From positions 62,001-126,000 of the forward strand of contig CAVWPS010000001.1 in assembly GCA_963756975.1 (NCBI GenBank): 64,000 bases of DNA, given 5' to 3'. The notes beneath the pieces were generated by a model that saw only the letters and a list, made by a program, of their open reading frames with translations, was not told where the DNA came from and ran no database searches. Positions 1-8,853 of this stretch are shown piece after piece. Made by a program: the position numbers and the translations under genes. Origin of the DNA: CAVRQM01 sp963756975 (GTDB lineage: Bacteria > Pseudomonadota > Alphaproteobacteria > Acetobacterales > Acetobacteraceae). The stretch's first letter is position 1. Every line of letters starts with the position of its first letter.

Positions 1-1839
1 GCCGCGTCGTCGATGCGCCCGGCGAGCCAGGCGGCGGCCGGCTCGGCGAAGATGGTGCGCCCGACCGCGAAGCCCCGCACCAGCGGTTCGGCCCGCGACG
101 TCGCGAACGCGGCGGCCAGGTCGCTCATCGGCGCGTCGAGCCCGAGCATGACGACACCCCGGCAGAACGGATCGCCGGCACGGATTGCGTCACCGATCGC
201 GGTCCATGCGGCGGCCGAGGGCTGCGTTTCAAGCTTCCACCAGTCGGGCTTGATGCCGAGCGAATACAGATGCGTCACGACGCGCGCGACCGTGTCGTCA
301 TGAAGTTCGCCGTGCTTGCCGGCGATGATCTCGATCAGCAACTCGCGCCCGATCGTGCGGGTCGCATCGAACAGCCGCAACAGCTCCCGGTCCTGCCGCG
401 CGCGCAACTCGGCCGGATCGTCCGGATGGTAGAAGCACAGGCATTTCACGACCTGCCACACCGGCCACTCGATCAGGTGCGCGCCGAGGCTGTCGGTCAC
501 GTCGAAGTCGAGCGGCCGGCTGCCGGGCTTTTCGACCGGACGTGCCACCCACAGATCGTGGTCGGCGGCGCGGAACAATGCCTCTCGTCCATGCGTGCCA
601 TCGAGCAGCATGCCGAAGCCCGGCTTGCCGCCGGCCACACGGACAGCCGCCTGCACGGCGAGGGTCTTGAACGCCGCGATGCGCGCCGGGTCGGCCCCGG
701 CATCGTCCGCCAATGCTTCCAGCTGCGAACGATGGTCGATCGCGAGCGCGAAGATCGTGTCGGGTGCCGCGCGGCGCGTCGTCGCCCAATGCGTGTGGTT
801 CAGCGCCACGTCGCGGCGCAGCGCCCGGTGCGGGCTGCCGTTCTCGAGGAACTGCTGCATCTCGGTCCAGGTCGGGCTTTCCGGCGAGCACAGCAGGCGG
901 GAGACGGCGAACGCGCCGCACGCATTGGCCCATTTGGCACACGTCTCGAGCGGCTCGTTCGCGAAGCCAGCCGCGCAGAAAGCCGGACATGAACGCGTCG
1001 CCCGCGCCGAGCACGTTGTAGACCTCGACGGGGAAGCCCGGCCCGCGCACGCCCTCGTCCAGCGTGTCGGGGATCGCGTCCGGGAACACGACGCAACCCA
1101 TCGGGCCGCGCTTGCACACGATCGTCGCCTTGGACACGGCACGGATCGCGCGGATGGCGGCGACCGTGTCCTCCGACCCGCCGGCGACGTGCAGCTCCTC
1201 CTCGGTGCCGACGATCAGGTCGCACAGCGGCAGCACGGGGGCGAGCAGGGCGGTCACCGCGTCCGAGCGGATGTAGCGGCTCTCACCCTCGCCGTGCCCC
1301 GCGAGGCCCCAGAGGTTCGGCCGGTAGTCCACGTCGAATACGATGCGCGCGCCATGCGCCTTGCCGAGCGTGATCGCCCGGTGCTGGGCGGCCGACGATG
1401 CGGGGCGGGAGAAGTGCGTGCCGGTGACCAGCACGGCGTCGGCGCGCTCGATCAGCGCCGGGTCGATGTCGCCCTCGTCCAAGGCGGCGTCGGCACAGTC
1501 GGTGCGATAGAAGATCAGCGGGAAGCTGTGCTCGTCGCGGACGCCGAGGATGACCAGCGCGGTGAGCCGGCGCGGGTCGGTCGCCACCCCGGCGACATCG
1601 ACGCCCTCGCGAACCAGCTGCTCGCGGATGAAGCGGCCCATGTGCTCGTCGCCGACGCGGGTGATGACCGCCGAGCGCAGGCCGAGCCGTGCGGTGCCGA
1701 TCGCGATGTTCGTGGGGCATCCGCCGACGGCCTTCGAAAAGCTCGCCATATCCTCGAGCCGGCCGCCGACCTGCTGGCCGTAGAGGTCGACGGATGAGCG
1801 GCCGATGGAGACGACGTCGAGGCGCGGCTGCACGGACAT
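1..1839 (-). CDS. iolC: 5-dehydro-2-deoxygluconokinase fused to DUF2090 domain; frameshifted and cut by window start
   Basis: Phosphorylates 5-dehydro-2-deoxy-D-gluconate in myo-inositol catabolism (cytoplasm). The N-terminal ~310 residues are a PfkB-family sugar kinase: an early GGCPTNIA substrate-binding motif and the catalytic loop NVLGAGDAF. The reading frame then changes at about 957-960, where four bases (GAAC) stand between an Arg and a Glu codon instead of three, an apparent +1 insertion. The second frame continues to base 1 with conserved DUF2090 sequence (IKPDWWKLE, GFAVGRTIF), the aldolase-like C-terminal domain often fused to IolC in proteobacteria. The kinase part ends normally, so the shift is a recent mutation or a sequence error. 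The 3' end lies outside the window. Divergent from an RpiR regulator that probably controls it. Confidence 0.9.
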
Positions 1840-1934
1840 TCCCTTCGCGTGGCCCGCCCGGCTTGCCGCCGGTGCGGAGTTGGATGGCGGAGTTGTCGTT
1901 TGTCGAACGGCTCGGTTAGTCTAGCCGCACACGC

Positions 1935-1956
1935 TTTTGGAATATCCGTTCTAAAA
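1935..1956. promoter_or_regulatory. candidate IolR/RpiR operator palindrome
   Basis: Imperfect palindrome TTTTGGAA-N6-TTCTAAAA between the divergent iolC and RpiR genes, 14 bp before the regulator's GTG. Its core GGAA-N6-TTCT differs in one base from the GGAA-N6-TTCC core that I recall for rhizobial IolR sites. The position suits control of both genes. The assignment is inference from sequence and context. Confidence 0.5.
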
Positions 1957-1969
1957 CGTCAATGGCGGA

Positions 1970-2800
1970 GTGAGCTTGGACGACACCGACGAGCGGCCGC
2001 GCGACCTGAAACAGCTGCGCGACCTGATCGCCGGGCGGCGCGACGACATGCCGAAGCGGCTGACCCAGATCGCCGATTTCGCGGTCGCCCACCCGCGCGA
2101 AATCGCGTTCGGGCGGGTGGCGGACGTGGCGGCGATGGCGGGCGTGCAACCGTCGGCGCTCGTCCGGTTCGCGCAGGCGCTCGGGTTCAGCGGCTATTCG
2201 GACATGCAGGCGGTGTTCCTCGGCCACGCCCGCGAACGCTGGCCCGATTACCGCGAGCGGATCGTCGCACTGCCCGACGCCGGCGGGCGGGACGGGCTGC
2301 ACGATTTGCTGCGGGGCTTTATGCGGGCGGGGGCGGCGTCGATCGGGCGGCTCGACGAGACGATCGACCTCGACGATCTGGGGCGCGCGGTCGACATCCT
2401 GGCGGCGGCTGGGACGATTCACCTGCTCGGCACGCGGCGGTCGTATCCGGCCACGACGTATCTGGCGTACGCGCTGCGCCGGCTCGGCGTGCGGTGCGAG
2501 ATGGTGGAGCAGGCGGGGCTAGGACCGGAACAGGTCGGCCTGATGGGCGAATGCGACGCGGTGCTGGCGGTGAGCTTTACCCCGTACGCGGCGTCCACGC
2601 TCGATCTTGCGACCGCCGCCCATGTGCGTGGCGTGCCGATCGTGGCGATCACGGACTCGCCGCTGTCGCCGCTGACCCGGATCGCCGGCGTGTGGCTGGA
2701 GGTGGTGGAGGCGGACCACGCCGCGTTCCGGTCGCTCGCCGGGACGTTCGCGCTGGCCGCGACGCTGGCGGTCGCGATCGCGGCGAAGCGGGGGACGTAA
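1970..2800 (+). CDS. MurR/RpiR-family transcriptional regulator (IolR-like)
   Basis: 276-residue regulator with the RpiR layout. An N-terminal helix-turn-helix covers about residues 30-90, including a run typical of the family (ADVAAMAGVQPSALVRFAQ). A C-terminal SIS sugar-phosphate-binding domain follows at about residues 130-270, with HLLGTRRSYPA and the ITDSPLSP turn. SIS-domain RpiR proteins sense phosphorylated sugars, and IolR members respond to inositol-pathway intermediates. Placement divergent to iolC supports an inositol role. The start is GTG at 1970, with the purine-rich GGCGGA directly upstream. The upstream ATG at 1962 runs into a stop after two codons, so GTG is preferred. The substrate is inferred. 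Confidence 0.85.
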   Translation: MSLDDTDERPRDLKQLRDLIAGRRDDMPKRLTQIADFAVAHPREIAFGRVADVAAMAGVQPSALVRFAQALGFSGYSDMQAVFLGHARERWPDYRERIVALPDAGGRDGLHDLLRGFMRAGAASIGRLDETIDLDDLGRAVDILAAAGTIHLLGTRRSYPATTYLAYALRRLGVRCEMVEQAGLGPEQVGLMGECDAVLAVSFTPYAASTLDLATAAHVRGVPIVAITDSPLSPLTRIAGVWLEVVEADHAAFRSLAGTFALAATLAVAIAAKRGT

Positions 2801-2810
2801 CGCCCGCATT

Positions 2811-2839
2811 CTGTGCAGGGCTTCCGCCCCGATGCACAG
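2811..2839. repeat. inverted repeat between the RpiR gene and urtA (terminator or activator site)
   Basis: Arms CTGTGCA and TGCACAG form a perfect 7-bp inverted repeat 15 bp apart, with GGGC/GCCC pairing inside. It lies 10 bp after the regulator's stop codon and about 45 bp before the sigma-54 promoter. It could be the terminator of the upstream gene or an upstream activator site for an NtrC-like protein. There is no T-run, so neither reading is certain. Confidence 0.4.
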
Positions 2840-2883
2840 CAGACCACAACTCGCACCCAGAACTCGCTGGCGCGTGGTGAGGC

Positions 2884-2898
2884 GGCACGAAGCTTGCT
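2884..2898 (+). promoter_or_regulatory. sigma-54 (RpoN) promoter of the urt operon
   Basis: GGCACG-AAGC-TTGCT matches the -24/-12 consensus TGGCACG-N4-TTGCW with only the leading T changed to C. The invariant GG (2884-2885) and GC (2896-2897) are correctly spaced. It lies about 40 bp upstream of the urtA ATG. Sigma-54 and nitrogen-control dependence of urea transport is established in other bacteria, so the match is biologically sensible. Confidence 0.7.
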
Positions 2899-2938
2899 TA
2901 TCGCAGGTTTCGATCCGTCCTCAACACGAAAGACGTCA

Positions 2939-4240
2939 ATGCCAACTCTCGGAAACTGGCTACGCGGCGCAGGTTTCGCCGCACTGACCCTGGCCGTCAC
3001 GGCCGTCACCCCGGCCCGCGCCGCCGATCCGATCAAGGTCGGCGTGCTGCACTCCTTGTCCGGCACGATGGCGATCAGCGAGACCACGTTGAAAGACGTG
3101 ACCCTGATGCTGATCGCCGAGCAGAACGCCAAGGGCGGCGTGCTCGGCCGGCAGCTCGAGCCGGTCGTGGTCGATCCGCAGTCGAACTGGCCGCTGTTCG
3201 CCGAAAAGGCCCGTCAGCTGCTGAGCGGCGACAAGGTCGACGTGGTGTTCGGCTGCTGGACCAGCGTGTCGCGCAAATCCGTGCTGCCGGTGTTCGAGGA
3301 GCTGAACGGCCTGCTGTTCTACCCCGTGCAGTACGAGGGCGAGGAAAGCAGCCGCAACGTGTTCTACACCGGGGCCGCGCCGAACCAGCAGGCGATCCCG
3401 GCGGTCGACTACCTGATGGGCGAAGAGGGCGGTTCGGTGAAGCGCTGGGTGCTGGCCGGCACCGACTACGTCTATCCGCGCACGACCAACAAGATCCTGG
3501 CCGCGTACCTGAAGTCCAAGGGCGTCGCCGACGAAGACATCCTGATCAACTACACGCCGTTCGGGCAGAGCGACTGGCAGAACATCGTCGCCTCGATCAA
3601 GGCGTTCGGCTCGGCCGGCAAGAAGACCGCTGTCGTGTCCACGATCAACGGCGACGCCAACGTTCCGTTCTACAAGGAACTCGGCAACCAGGGGATCAAG
3701 GCGACCGACATTCCGGTGCTCGCCTTCTCGGTCGGCGAGGAAGAACTCGCGGGCCTCGATACCAAGCCGCTGGTCGGGCATCTGGCCGCCTGGAACTACT
3801 TCGAGAGCATCGACAACCCCGCCAACAAGGCGTTCATCGAGCGCTGGCACGCGTACACGAAGAACCCGAAGCGCACGACCAACGACCCGATGGAGGCCGC
3901 GTATATCGGCTTCAACATGTGGGTGAAGGCGGTCGAGAAGGCCGGCACCACCGACCATGACAAGGTCATCGCGGCGATGGTCGGCGTGTCGGTGCCGAAC
4001 CTGTCGGGCGGCTACTCGACGATGATGCCGAACCACCACATCACGAAGCCGGTGCTGATCGGCGAGATCCAGGAAGACGGTCAGTTCAACATCGTCAGCC
4101 AGACGCCGGGTCTCGTGGTGGCACAGGCCTGGTCGCCGTATCTGGAGGGGTCGCGCGACCTGATCTCCGATTGGCTGCCGCCGATGTCGTGCGGGAACTT
4201 CAACGTCAAGACCGGCAAGTGCGGCGGGGCCAGCAAGTAG
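2939..4240 (+). CDS. urtA: urea ABC transporter, periplasmic substrate-binding protein
   Basis: 433-residue type I periplasmic binding protein of the UrtA/AmiC branch, which captures urea for the UrtBCDE permease. A signal peptide covers residues 1-28 (hydrophobic core FAALTLAVTAV, cleavage after ARA). The mature protein begins ADPIKVGVLHSLSG. It contains typical UrtA stretches: VVFGCWTSVSRKSVLP, LFYPVQYEGEE and the C-terminal WSPYLEGSRDLISDW. The ATG at 2939 is preferred to an in-frame ATG 42 codons upstream because it sits directly before the signal peptide and downstream of the sigma-54 promoter. It is intact, unlike the next two genes. First gene of urtABCDE. Confidence 0.95.
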   Translation: MPTLGNWLRGAGFAALTLAVTAVTPARAADPIKVGVLHSLSGTMAISETTLKDVTLMLIAEQNAKGGVLGRQLEPVVVDPQSNWPLFAEKARQLLSGDKVDVVFGCWTSVSRKSVLPVFEELNGLLFYPVQYEGEESSRNVFYTGAAPNQQAIPAVDYLMGEEGGSVKRWVLAGTDYVYPRTTNKILAAYLKSKGVADEDILINYTPFGQSDWQNIVASIKAFGSAGKKTAVVSTINGDANVPFYKELGNQGIKATDIPVLAFSVGEEELAGLDTKPLVGHLAAWNYFESIDNPANKAFIERWHAYTKNPKRTTNDPMEAAYIGFNMWVKAVEKAGTTDHDKVIAAMVGVSVPNLSGGYSTMMPNHHITKPVLIGEIQEDGQFNIVSQTPGLVVAQAWSPYLEGSRDLISDWLPPMSCGNFNVKTGKCGGASK

Positions 4241-4242
4241 TG

Positions 4243-5822
4243 ATGCCGGGACGGCGATACGGCTGGGCGTTGCTGTTCGCACTGCTGTTGCTGCCGTCCC
4301 TGTGTTTCGCCCAAGACGACAAGCTCGCGCCGTTCGCGGGTGGCTTCGAGGAGGTGCGGCGCGGCGTCGAGGCGCTGTCCGTCTCGGGCGATCCCCGTGC
4401 CGCGACGGTGATCGGGGCACTCGGGCGCGGCGACCTGCTGCGCTCGCCCGATGGCGGCCTGTTCATCCGCGACAGCGGCAAGGTTTCGGACGCGCGGACG
4501 GGCGCTGCCGCCACGCTGCCGGACGACGCCAAAGCCTGTGCGACAGAACAATGCGGTGCGCGGCGCGGTCGCGTCCGCGATGGGCGGGCTCGAACTGTTC
4601 GCGCCCGATCCGGCGTTACGCACGCGCGCGGCCGAGGCGGTGTTTCATGCGCGCGACGCGGCGGCGTTGCCCGCGCTCGACCGGGCGCTCGCGAACGAGA
4701 AAGACGACGGCGTTCGCACCAGACTGACGCAGGCACGGGCGTCCGCCATCTTGGCCGCGACCGCCAGCACGGATGCCGACAAGCTCGCGGCGATCCAGAT
4801 TCTTGAAAGCGCGCGGCGATCAGGAGGCGCGCGGGATGCTCGCGGGCCTGTCCGGGCAGTCGCCGCCGGTTGCGGCCGCTGCGACGGCGGCGGTCGGCTC
4901 GCTCGACTTTCACGCGAAAATCGTCGGGTTCGTGCAGGACGCGTTCTACGGCCTGTCGCTCGGCTCGGTGCTGCTGCTCGCCGCCGCCGGGCTCGCGATC
5001 ACGTTCGGCGTCATGGGCGTCATCAACATGGCGCACGGCGAGCTGGTGATGATCGGCGCGTACACGACGTTCGTCGTCCAGCACCTCATCGCCGTCTACA
5101 TCCCGGCGCTCGGCGGCGCTGGCCTGCTGTTCGCGATCCCGGCCGCGTTCGTGGTCAGCGGCGCGGTCGGCATCGCGATCGAGCGCACCGTGATCCGCTA
5201 CCTGTACGGCCGTCCGCTCGAGACGCTGCTCGCCACGTTCGGCGTCTCGTTGCTGCTGCAACAGGGCATCCGCACGCTGTTCGACGCGCGCAACCAGGCG
5301 GTGACCGCACCGGACTGGATGAGTGGCGCGGCCGATATCGGCGGCCTCGTCCTCACGTACAACCGCGCGTTCATCATCATCTTCGCCGCCGTGGTGATGG
5401 CGGCGCTGATGGCGCTGCTGCGGTATTCCTCGCTCGGCCTGCGGATGCGTGCGGTCACGCAAAACCGGCGCATGGCGGCCCTCATGGGCATCAACATCCC
5501 GCTGACCGACGCGATGACGTTCGGCCTCGGCTCCGGCATCGCCGGCATCGCGGGCGTGGCACTCAGCCAGATCGACAACGTGACGCCGGACCTCGGCCAG
5601 AAATACATCATCGACAGCTTCATGGTCGTCGTCGTCGGCGGCGTCGGCAATCTGTGGGGCACGATCGTGAGCGCGCTGTCGCTCGGGCTGCTGAACAAGG
5701 TGCTGGAACCGGTCGCGGGTGCCGTGCTCGGCAAGATCGTGGTGCTGGTGCTGGTCGTCGCCTTCATCCAGCGCAAACCGCGCGGGCTGTTCCCGATCAA
5801 GGGGCGCTCCGTTGAAGCCTGA
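4243..5822 (+). CDS. urtB: urea ABC transporter permease UrtB (two apparent frameshifts)
   Basis: Inner-membrane permease of the LivH family. The N-terminus has a signal peptide (MPGRRYGWALLFALLLL) and the long periplasmic extension peculiar to UrtB. The membrane domain begins near 4930 and carries LGSVLLLAAAGLAITFGVMG, NMAHGE and several further helices, ending at 5822. The coding frame moves twice by +1. Near 4537 the reading DDAKA continues as VRQNNAVRG in the next frame. Near 4805-4812 ILESAR continues as GDQEARG. Both joined parts align with UrtB without loss, so these are probably single-base insertions in the sequence or recent lesions, not domain boundaries. It overlaps urtC by 11 bp. 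Confidence 0.88.
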
Positions 5823-6922
5823 GGGGAATATCCGGTTCGCCGCCTGCCTCATCGCCGTGCTCGGCGGCACGGCATTGCTGTGCATCGCGAACGTGCTGCC
5901 GGAAAGCTCGGCGCTGCATCTGCCGACCAGCGACGTGAGCCTGCTCGGCAAATATCTGTGCTACGCGATGCTCGCACTGGCGGTCGATCTGGTGTGGGGC
6001 TACGCGGGCATCCTGACGCTCGGTCACGCGGCGTTCTTCGCGCTCGGCGGCTACGCGATGGGCATGTACCTGATGCGCGAAATCGGCCCGCGCGGCGTCT
6101 ATGGCAACGCGCTGTTGCCGGACTTCATGGTGTTCCTCAACTACCATGCGTTGCCGGTCTACTGGCTCGGCTTCGACCATTTCGGCTACGCGGCGCTGAT
6201 GGTGGTGCTGGTGCCGGGCCTGCTGGCGCTGGTGTTCGGCTACTTCGCGTTCCGCTCGCGCGTGTCCGGCGTGTACCTCTCGATCATCACGCAGGCGCTG
6301 ACCTACGCGTTGCTGCTGGCGTTCTTCCGCAACGAGATGGGTCTCGGCGGGAACAACGGCATGACCGATTTCAAGGACATGCTCGGCTTCGACCTGCATG
6401 CCGACGCGACCCGCCGCGCGCTGCTGATCTGCACCGCCGATCGCACTCGCCGCGTCGTTGCTGCTGTCGCGCGCGATCGTTCGCAGCCGCTACGGACAGG
6501 TGCTGGTCGCGGTGCGCGACGCCGAAAGCCGGACGCGGTTCCTCGGCTACCGGCCGGAGCGGTACAAGCTGTTCGTGTGGGTCGTCTCCGCCGTGCTCGC
6601 CGGGATCGGGGGCGCGCTGTACGTGCCGCAGGTCGGCATCATCAACCCCGACCTGTTCGCGCCCGCGAACTCGATCGAGGCGGTGATCTGGGTCGCCGTC
6701 GGCGGCCGCGGCACGCTGGTCGGGCCGATCCTCGGCGCCGTCGCCGTCAACGCCGGCAAGACGGTGCTGACCAGCGCGCTGCCGGAGCTGTGGACGTTCG
6801 GCCTCGGCCTGCTGTTCGTCGTCGTGACGCTGTTCCTGCCGCGCGGCCTGCTCGGCATCCGCTGGCGTCCGCGCGGGATCCCGCCGGTGACACCGGAAGT
6901 CGAGCCGGAGCCCGCCGAATGA
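5812..6922 (+). CDS. urtC: urea ABC transporter permease UrtC (one apparent frameshift)
   Basis: Second membrane subunit (LivM family) of the urea importer, with about ten predicted membrane segments. Conserved LivM features include VWGYAGILTLGHAAFFALGG near the N-terminus and VAVGGRGTLVGPILGA near the C-terminus. The start is probably TTG at 5812, preceded by AAGGGGCG at good spacing and overlapping the urtB stop. The frame shifts +1 near 6438: ICTA should continue as IALAAS in the next frame, with one extra G inside GCCGATCG. It ends with ATGA, shared with urtD. The sequence on either side of the shift is well conserved, so the product is probably functional if the shift is an error. Confidence 0.88.
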
Positions 6923-7674
6923 GCCGCCCCGTGCTTCTCGCCGTCGACGGCGTCTCGGTCAGCTTCTCCGGCTTCCGCGCGCTCAACAACCTGTCGCTGG
7001 TGCTGGAGGAGGGCGAGATGCGGGCGGTGATCGGCCCGAACGGCGCCGGCAAGACGACCATGATGGACGTCATCACCGGCAAGACCCGCCCCGACAGCGG
7101 CAGCGTCACATGGTCGACCGCGAACCAGGCCGACACCGACCTCACGCGGCTCGACGAACCGGCGATCGCGAGCCTCGGCATCGGCCGCAAGTTTCAGAAG
7201 CCGACCGTGTTCGAGGCGCATTCGGTGTGGACCAACCTCGAACTCGCACTCGCCGGCGACCGCAACCCGCGCTTCACCCTGTTCGCCCGTTCGACCAAGG
7301 CCGAGCGGGAGCGGATCGATTCCATCCTTCAGACGATCGGCCTGACCGCACAACGACACCGGCGCGCAGGCGACCTCAGTCATGGCCAGAAACAGTGGCT
7401 CGAAATCGGCATGCTGCTCGCGCAAGACCCGCGCCTGCTGCTGATCGACGAGCCGGTGGCCGGCATGACCGACGCGGAAACCGAGACGACGGCCGCACTT
7501 CTGGTCGACATCGCGCGCAGCCGCAGCGTGGTGGTGGTGGAGCACGACATGACCTTCGTCCGCGCCCTCGGCGTGAAAGTCACGGTGCTGCACGAGGGCA
7601 GCGTTTTAGCCGAGGGCAGCATCGACCACGTCAGCGCCGATCAGCGCGTCGTCGACGTGTATTTCGGCCGATGA
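6919..7674 (+). CDS. urtD: urea ABC transporter ATP-binding protein UrtD
   Basis: 251-residue ABC ATPase of the LivG type, cytoplasmic, powering urea import with UrtE. Walker A GPNGAGKT lies at residues 39-46. UrtD-type features include GIGRKFQKPTVFE, the signature LSHGQKQ (a UrtD variant of LSGGQ) and Walker B LLLIDEP followed by VAGMTDAET. The H-loop histidine is in VVVEHDM. The ATG overlaps the urtC stop (ATGA) and the gene ends by overlapping urtE in the same way, so translation is probably coupled. Reading frame intact. Confidence 0.95.
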   Translation: MSRPVLLAVDGVSVSFSGFRALNNLSLVLEEGEMRAVIGPNGAGKTTMMDVITGKTRPDSGSVTWSTANQADTDLTRLDEPAIASLGIGRKFQKPTVFEAHSVWTNLELALAGDRNPRFTLFARSTKAERERIDSILQTIGLTAQRHRRAGDLSHGQKQWLEIGMLLAQDPRLLLIDEPVAGMTDAETETTAALLVDIARSRSVVVVEHDMTFVRALGVKVTVLHEGSVLAEGSIDHVSADQRVVDVYFGR

Positions 7675-8378
7675 GCACCGACACGCTCGATGTCGAGGCG
7701 GTCGATCTGCATTACGGCGCCGCGATCGCGTTGCGGCAGGTGTCGCTGACGGTGCGGGTGGGGGAGGTGACCTGCCTGCTCGGCCGCAACGGCGTCGGCA
7801 AGACGAGCCTGCTGCGCGCGATCACCGGCGCGCAGCCGACCACGCGGGGCCGAATCGTCTGGCGCGGCGTCGATGTGACGAGGATGCCGACATACGGGCG
7901 GGCAAGGCGGGGGATCGCCACCGTGCCGCAGGGCCGCGACATCTTCCCGCTGCTGACGGTGCGCGAGAACCTCGAGACCGGGTTCGCCGTCCTGCCGTCC
8001 GGCCAGCGCAAGATCGCCGACGACATCTGGGATCTGTTCCCGGTGCTGCGGACGATGCTGCACCGGCGCGGCGGCGATCTGTCGGGCGGCCAGCAGCAAC
8101 AGCTCGCCATCGCGCGCGCGCTGGTGACGAAGCCGACGTTGCTGGTGCTGGACGAGCCGACCGAGGGCATCCAGCCGAGCGTCATCAAGGACATCGGCCG
8201 CGTGATCGCCATGCTGCGCGCACGCGGCGACATGGCGATCCTGCTGGTCGAGCAGTATTACGCGTTCGCCCACGAACTGGCGCAAACGATCGCGGTCATG
8301 GATCGCGGCCGGATCGTGCTCGCGGGGCCGCGCGACGAACTGGACGAGGCGGCGGTGCTACGCCACCTCAGCGTCTAG
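7671..8378 (+). CDS. urtE: urea ABC transporter ATP-binding protein UrtE
   Basis: 235-residue ABC ATPase of the LivF type, partner of UrtD. Walker A GRNGVGKT at residues 38-45, the Q-loop region GIATVPQGRDIFPLLTV, signature LSGGQQQQ, Walker B LLVLDEP and the UrtE-typical TEGIQPSVIKDI follow in order. The start overlaps urtD by ATGA. It is the last gene of the operon. It is followed by the convergent DUF1476 gene, whose stop overlaps its own by four bases. No urease or amidase gene is visible, so the substrate (urea rather than another small amide) rests on family identity. Confidence 0.95.
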   Translation: MSTDTLDVEAVDLHYGAAIALRQVSLTVRVGEVTCLLGRNGVGKTSLLRAITGAQPTTRGRIVWRGVDVTRMPTYGRARRGIATVPQGRDIFPLLTVRENLETGFAVLPSGQRKIADDIWDLFPVLRTMLHRRGGDLSGGQQQQLAIARALVTKPTLLVLDEPTEGIQPSVIKDIGRVIAMLRARGDMAILLVEQYYAFAHELAQTIAVMDRGRIVLAGPRDELDEAAVLRHLSV

Positions 8379-8686
8379 ACCGGCTTTCGCATCTCGGCCG
8401 CAAAATGCGCGAGTTGCGCGGATAGCTCGGCGCGGGCAGGGGGCTTGCCTTTCGCCGCCAGGGTCCGCTCGGCAAGCTGGAGCAGCAGATCGTCGTGCGC
8501 AGCCCCGTCGGGCAGCGTCAGCGCGGTCGTGACCAGCGATTGCTTCGCCGCGTCGTCGAGTTGCAGCAGACCGGCGATCCAGCCCACGAACAGCTTGTCC
8601 CGGCGCGCGATGTCGAGGAACGCCAATTCCTGATCGTGGGCGAACTTGGCTTCGAACGCGCTTTCGCGTTCCGGCATGGTGGTCAT
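8375..8686 (-). CDS. DUF1476 protein, ATPase inhibitor subunit zeta
   Basis: 103-residue all-helical protein of the DUF1476 family. In Paracoccus the zeta subunit blocks ATP hydrolysis by F1-ATPase. The N-terminus MTTMPERESAFEAKFAHD matches the family opening (ERExAFExKFAHDxEL) and carries the inhibitory segment in characterised members. The start is ATG 8686, preceded by GGGGGA. An in-frame ATG 25 codons upstream lies inside the palindromic repeat region and is unlikely. The family is essentially confined to Alphaproteobacteria, which helps place the organism. Convergent with urtE, stops overlapping. Confidence 0.88.
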   Translation of the reverse strand: MTTMPERESAFEAKFAHDQELAFLDIARRDKLFVGWIAGLLQLDDAAKQSLVTTALTLPDGAAHDDLLLQLAERTLAAKGKPPARAELSAQLAHFAAEMRKPV

Positions 8687-8754
8687 CTTTGGCGGTCCCC
8701 CGTTTCGTTGGGGATTACTACACCCGGACGCAAGTTTTTCGCAGAGCCGCGAAA

Positions 8755-8838
8755 CCCTCACCCCGGCCCTCTCCCAAAGCGGGAGAGGGAGACGTGCTGC
8801 TCCCTCTCCCGGCTTATGGGAGAGGGCCGGGGTGAGGG
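8755..8838. repeat. palindromic intergenic repeat, perfect 21-bp inverted ends
   Basis: Positions 8755-8775 (starting CCCTCACCCCGG) are the exact reverse complement of 8818-8838. A second inverted pair is nested inside: GGGAGAGGGAG at 8781-8791 and CTCCCTCTCCC at 8800-8810. It can therefore fold as one long hairpin or as two short ones. This resembles the REP/MITE-type CCCTCACCCC elements dispersed in many proteobacterial genomes. It stands between the DUF1476 start and the end of the yihY gene. Confidence 0.8.
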
Positions 8839-8853
8839 TCTACGAGCCGTGCC

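Noticed and set aside
595..1797. Plus-strand 400-codon frame across iolC
   Set aside because: Antisense shadow of the kinase; no recognisable domain and no ribosome site.
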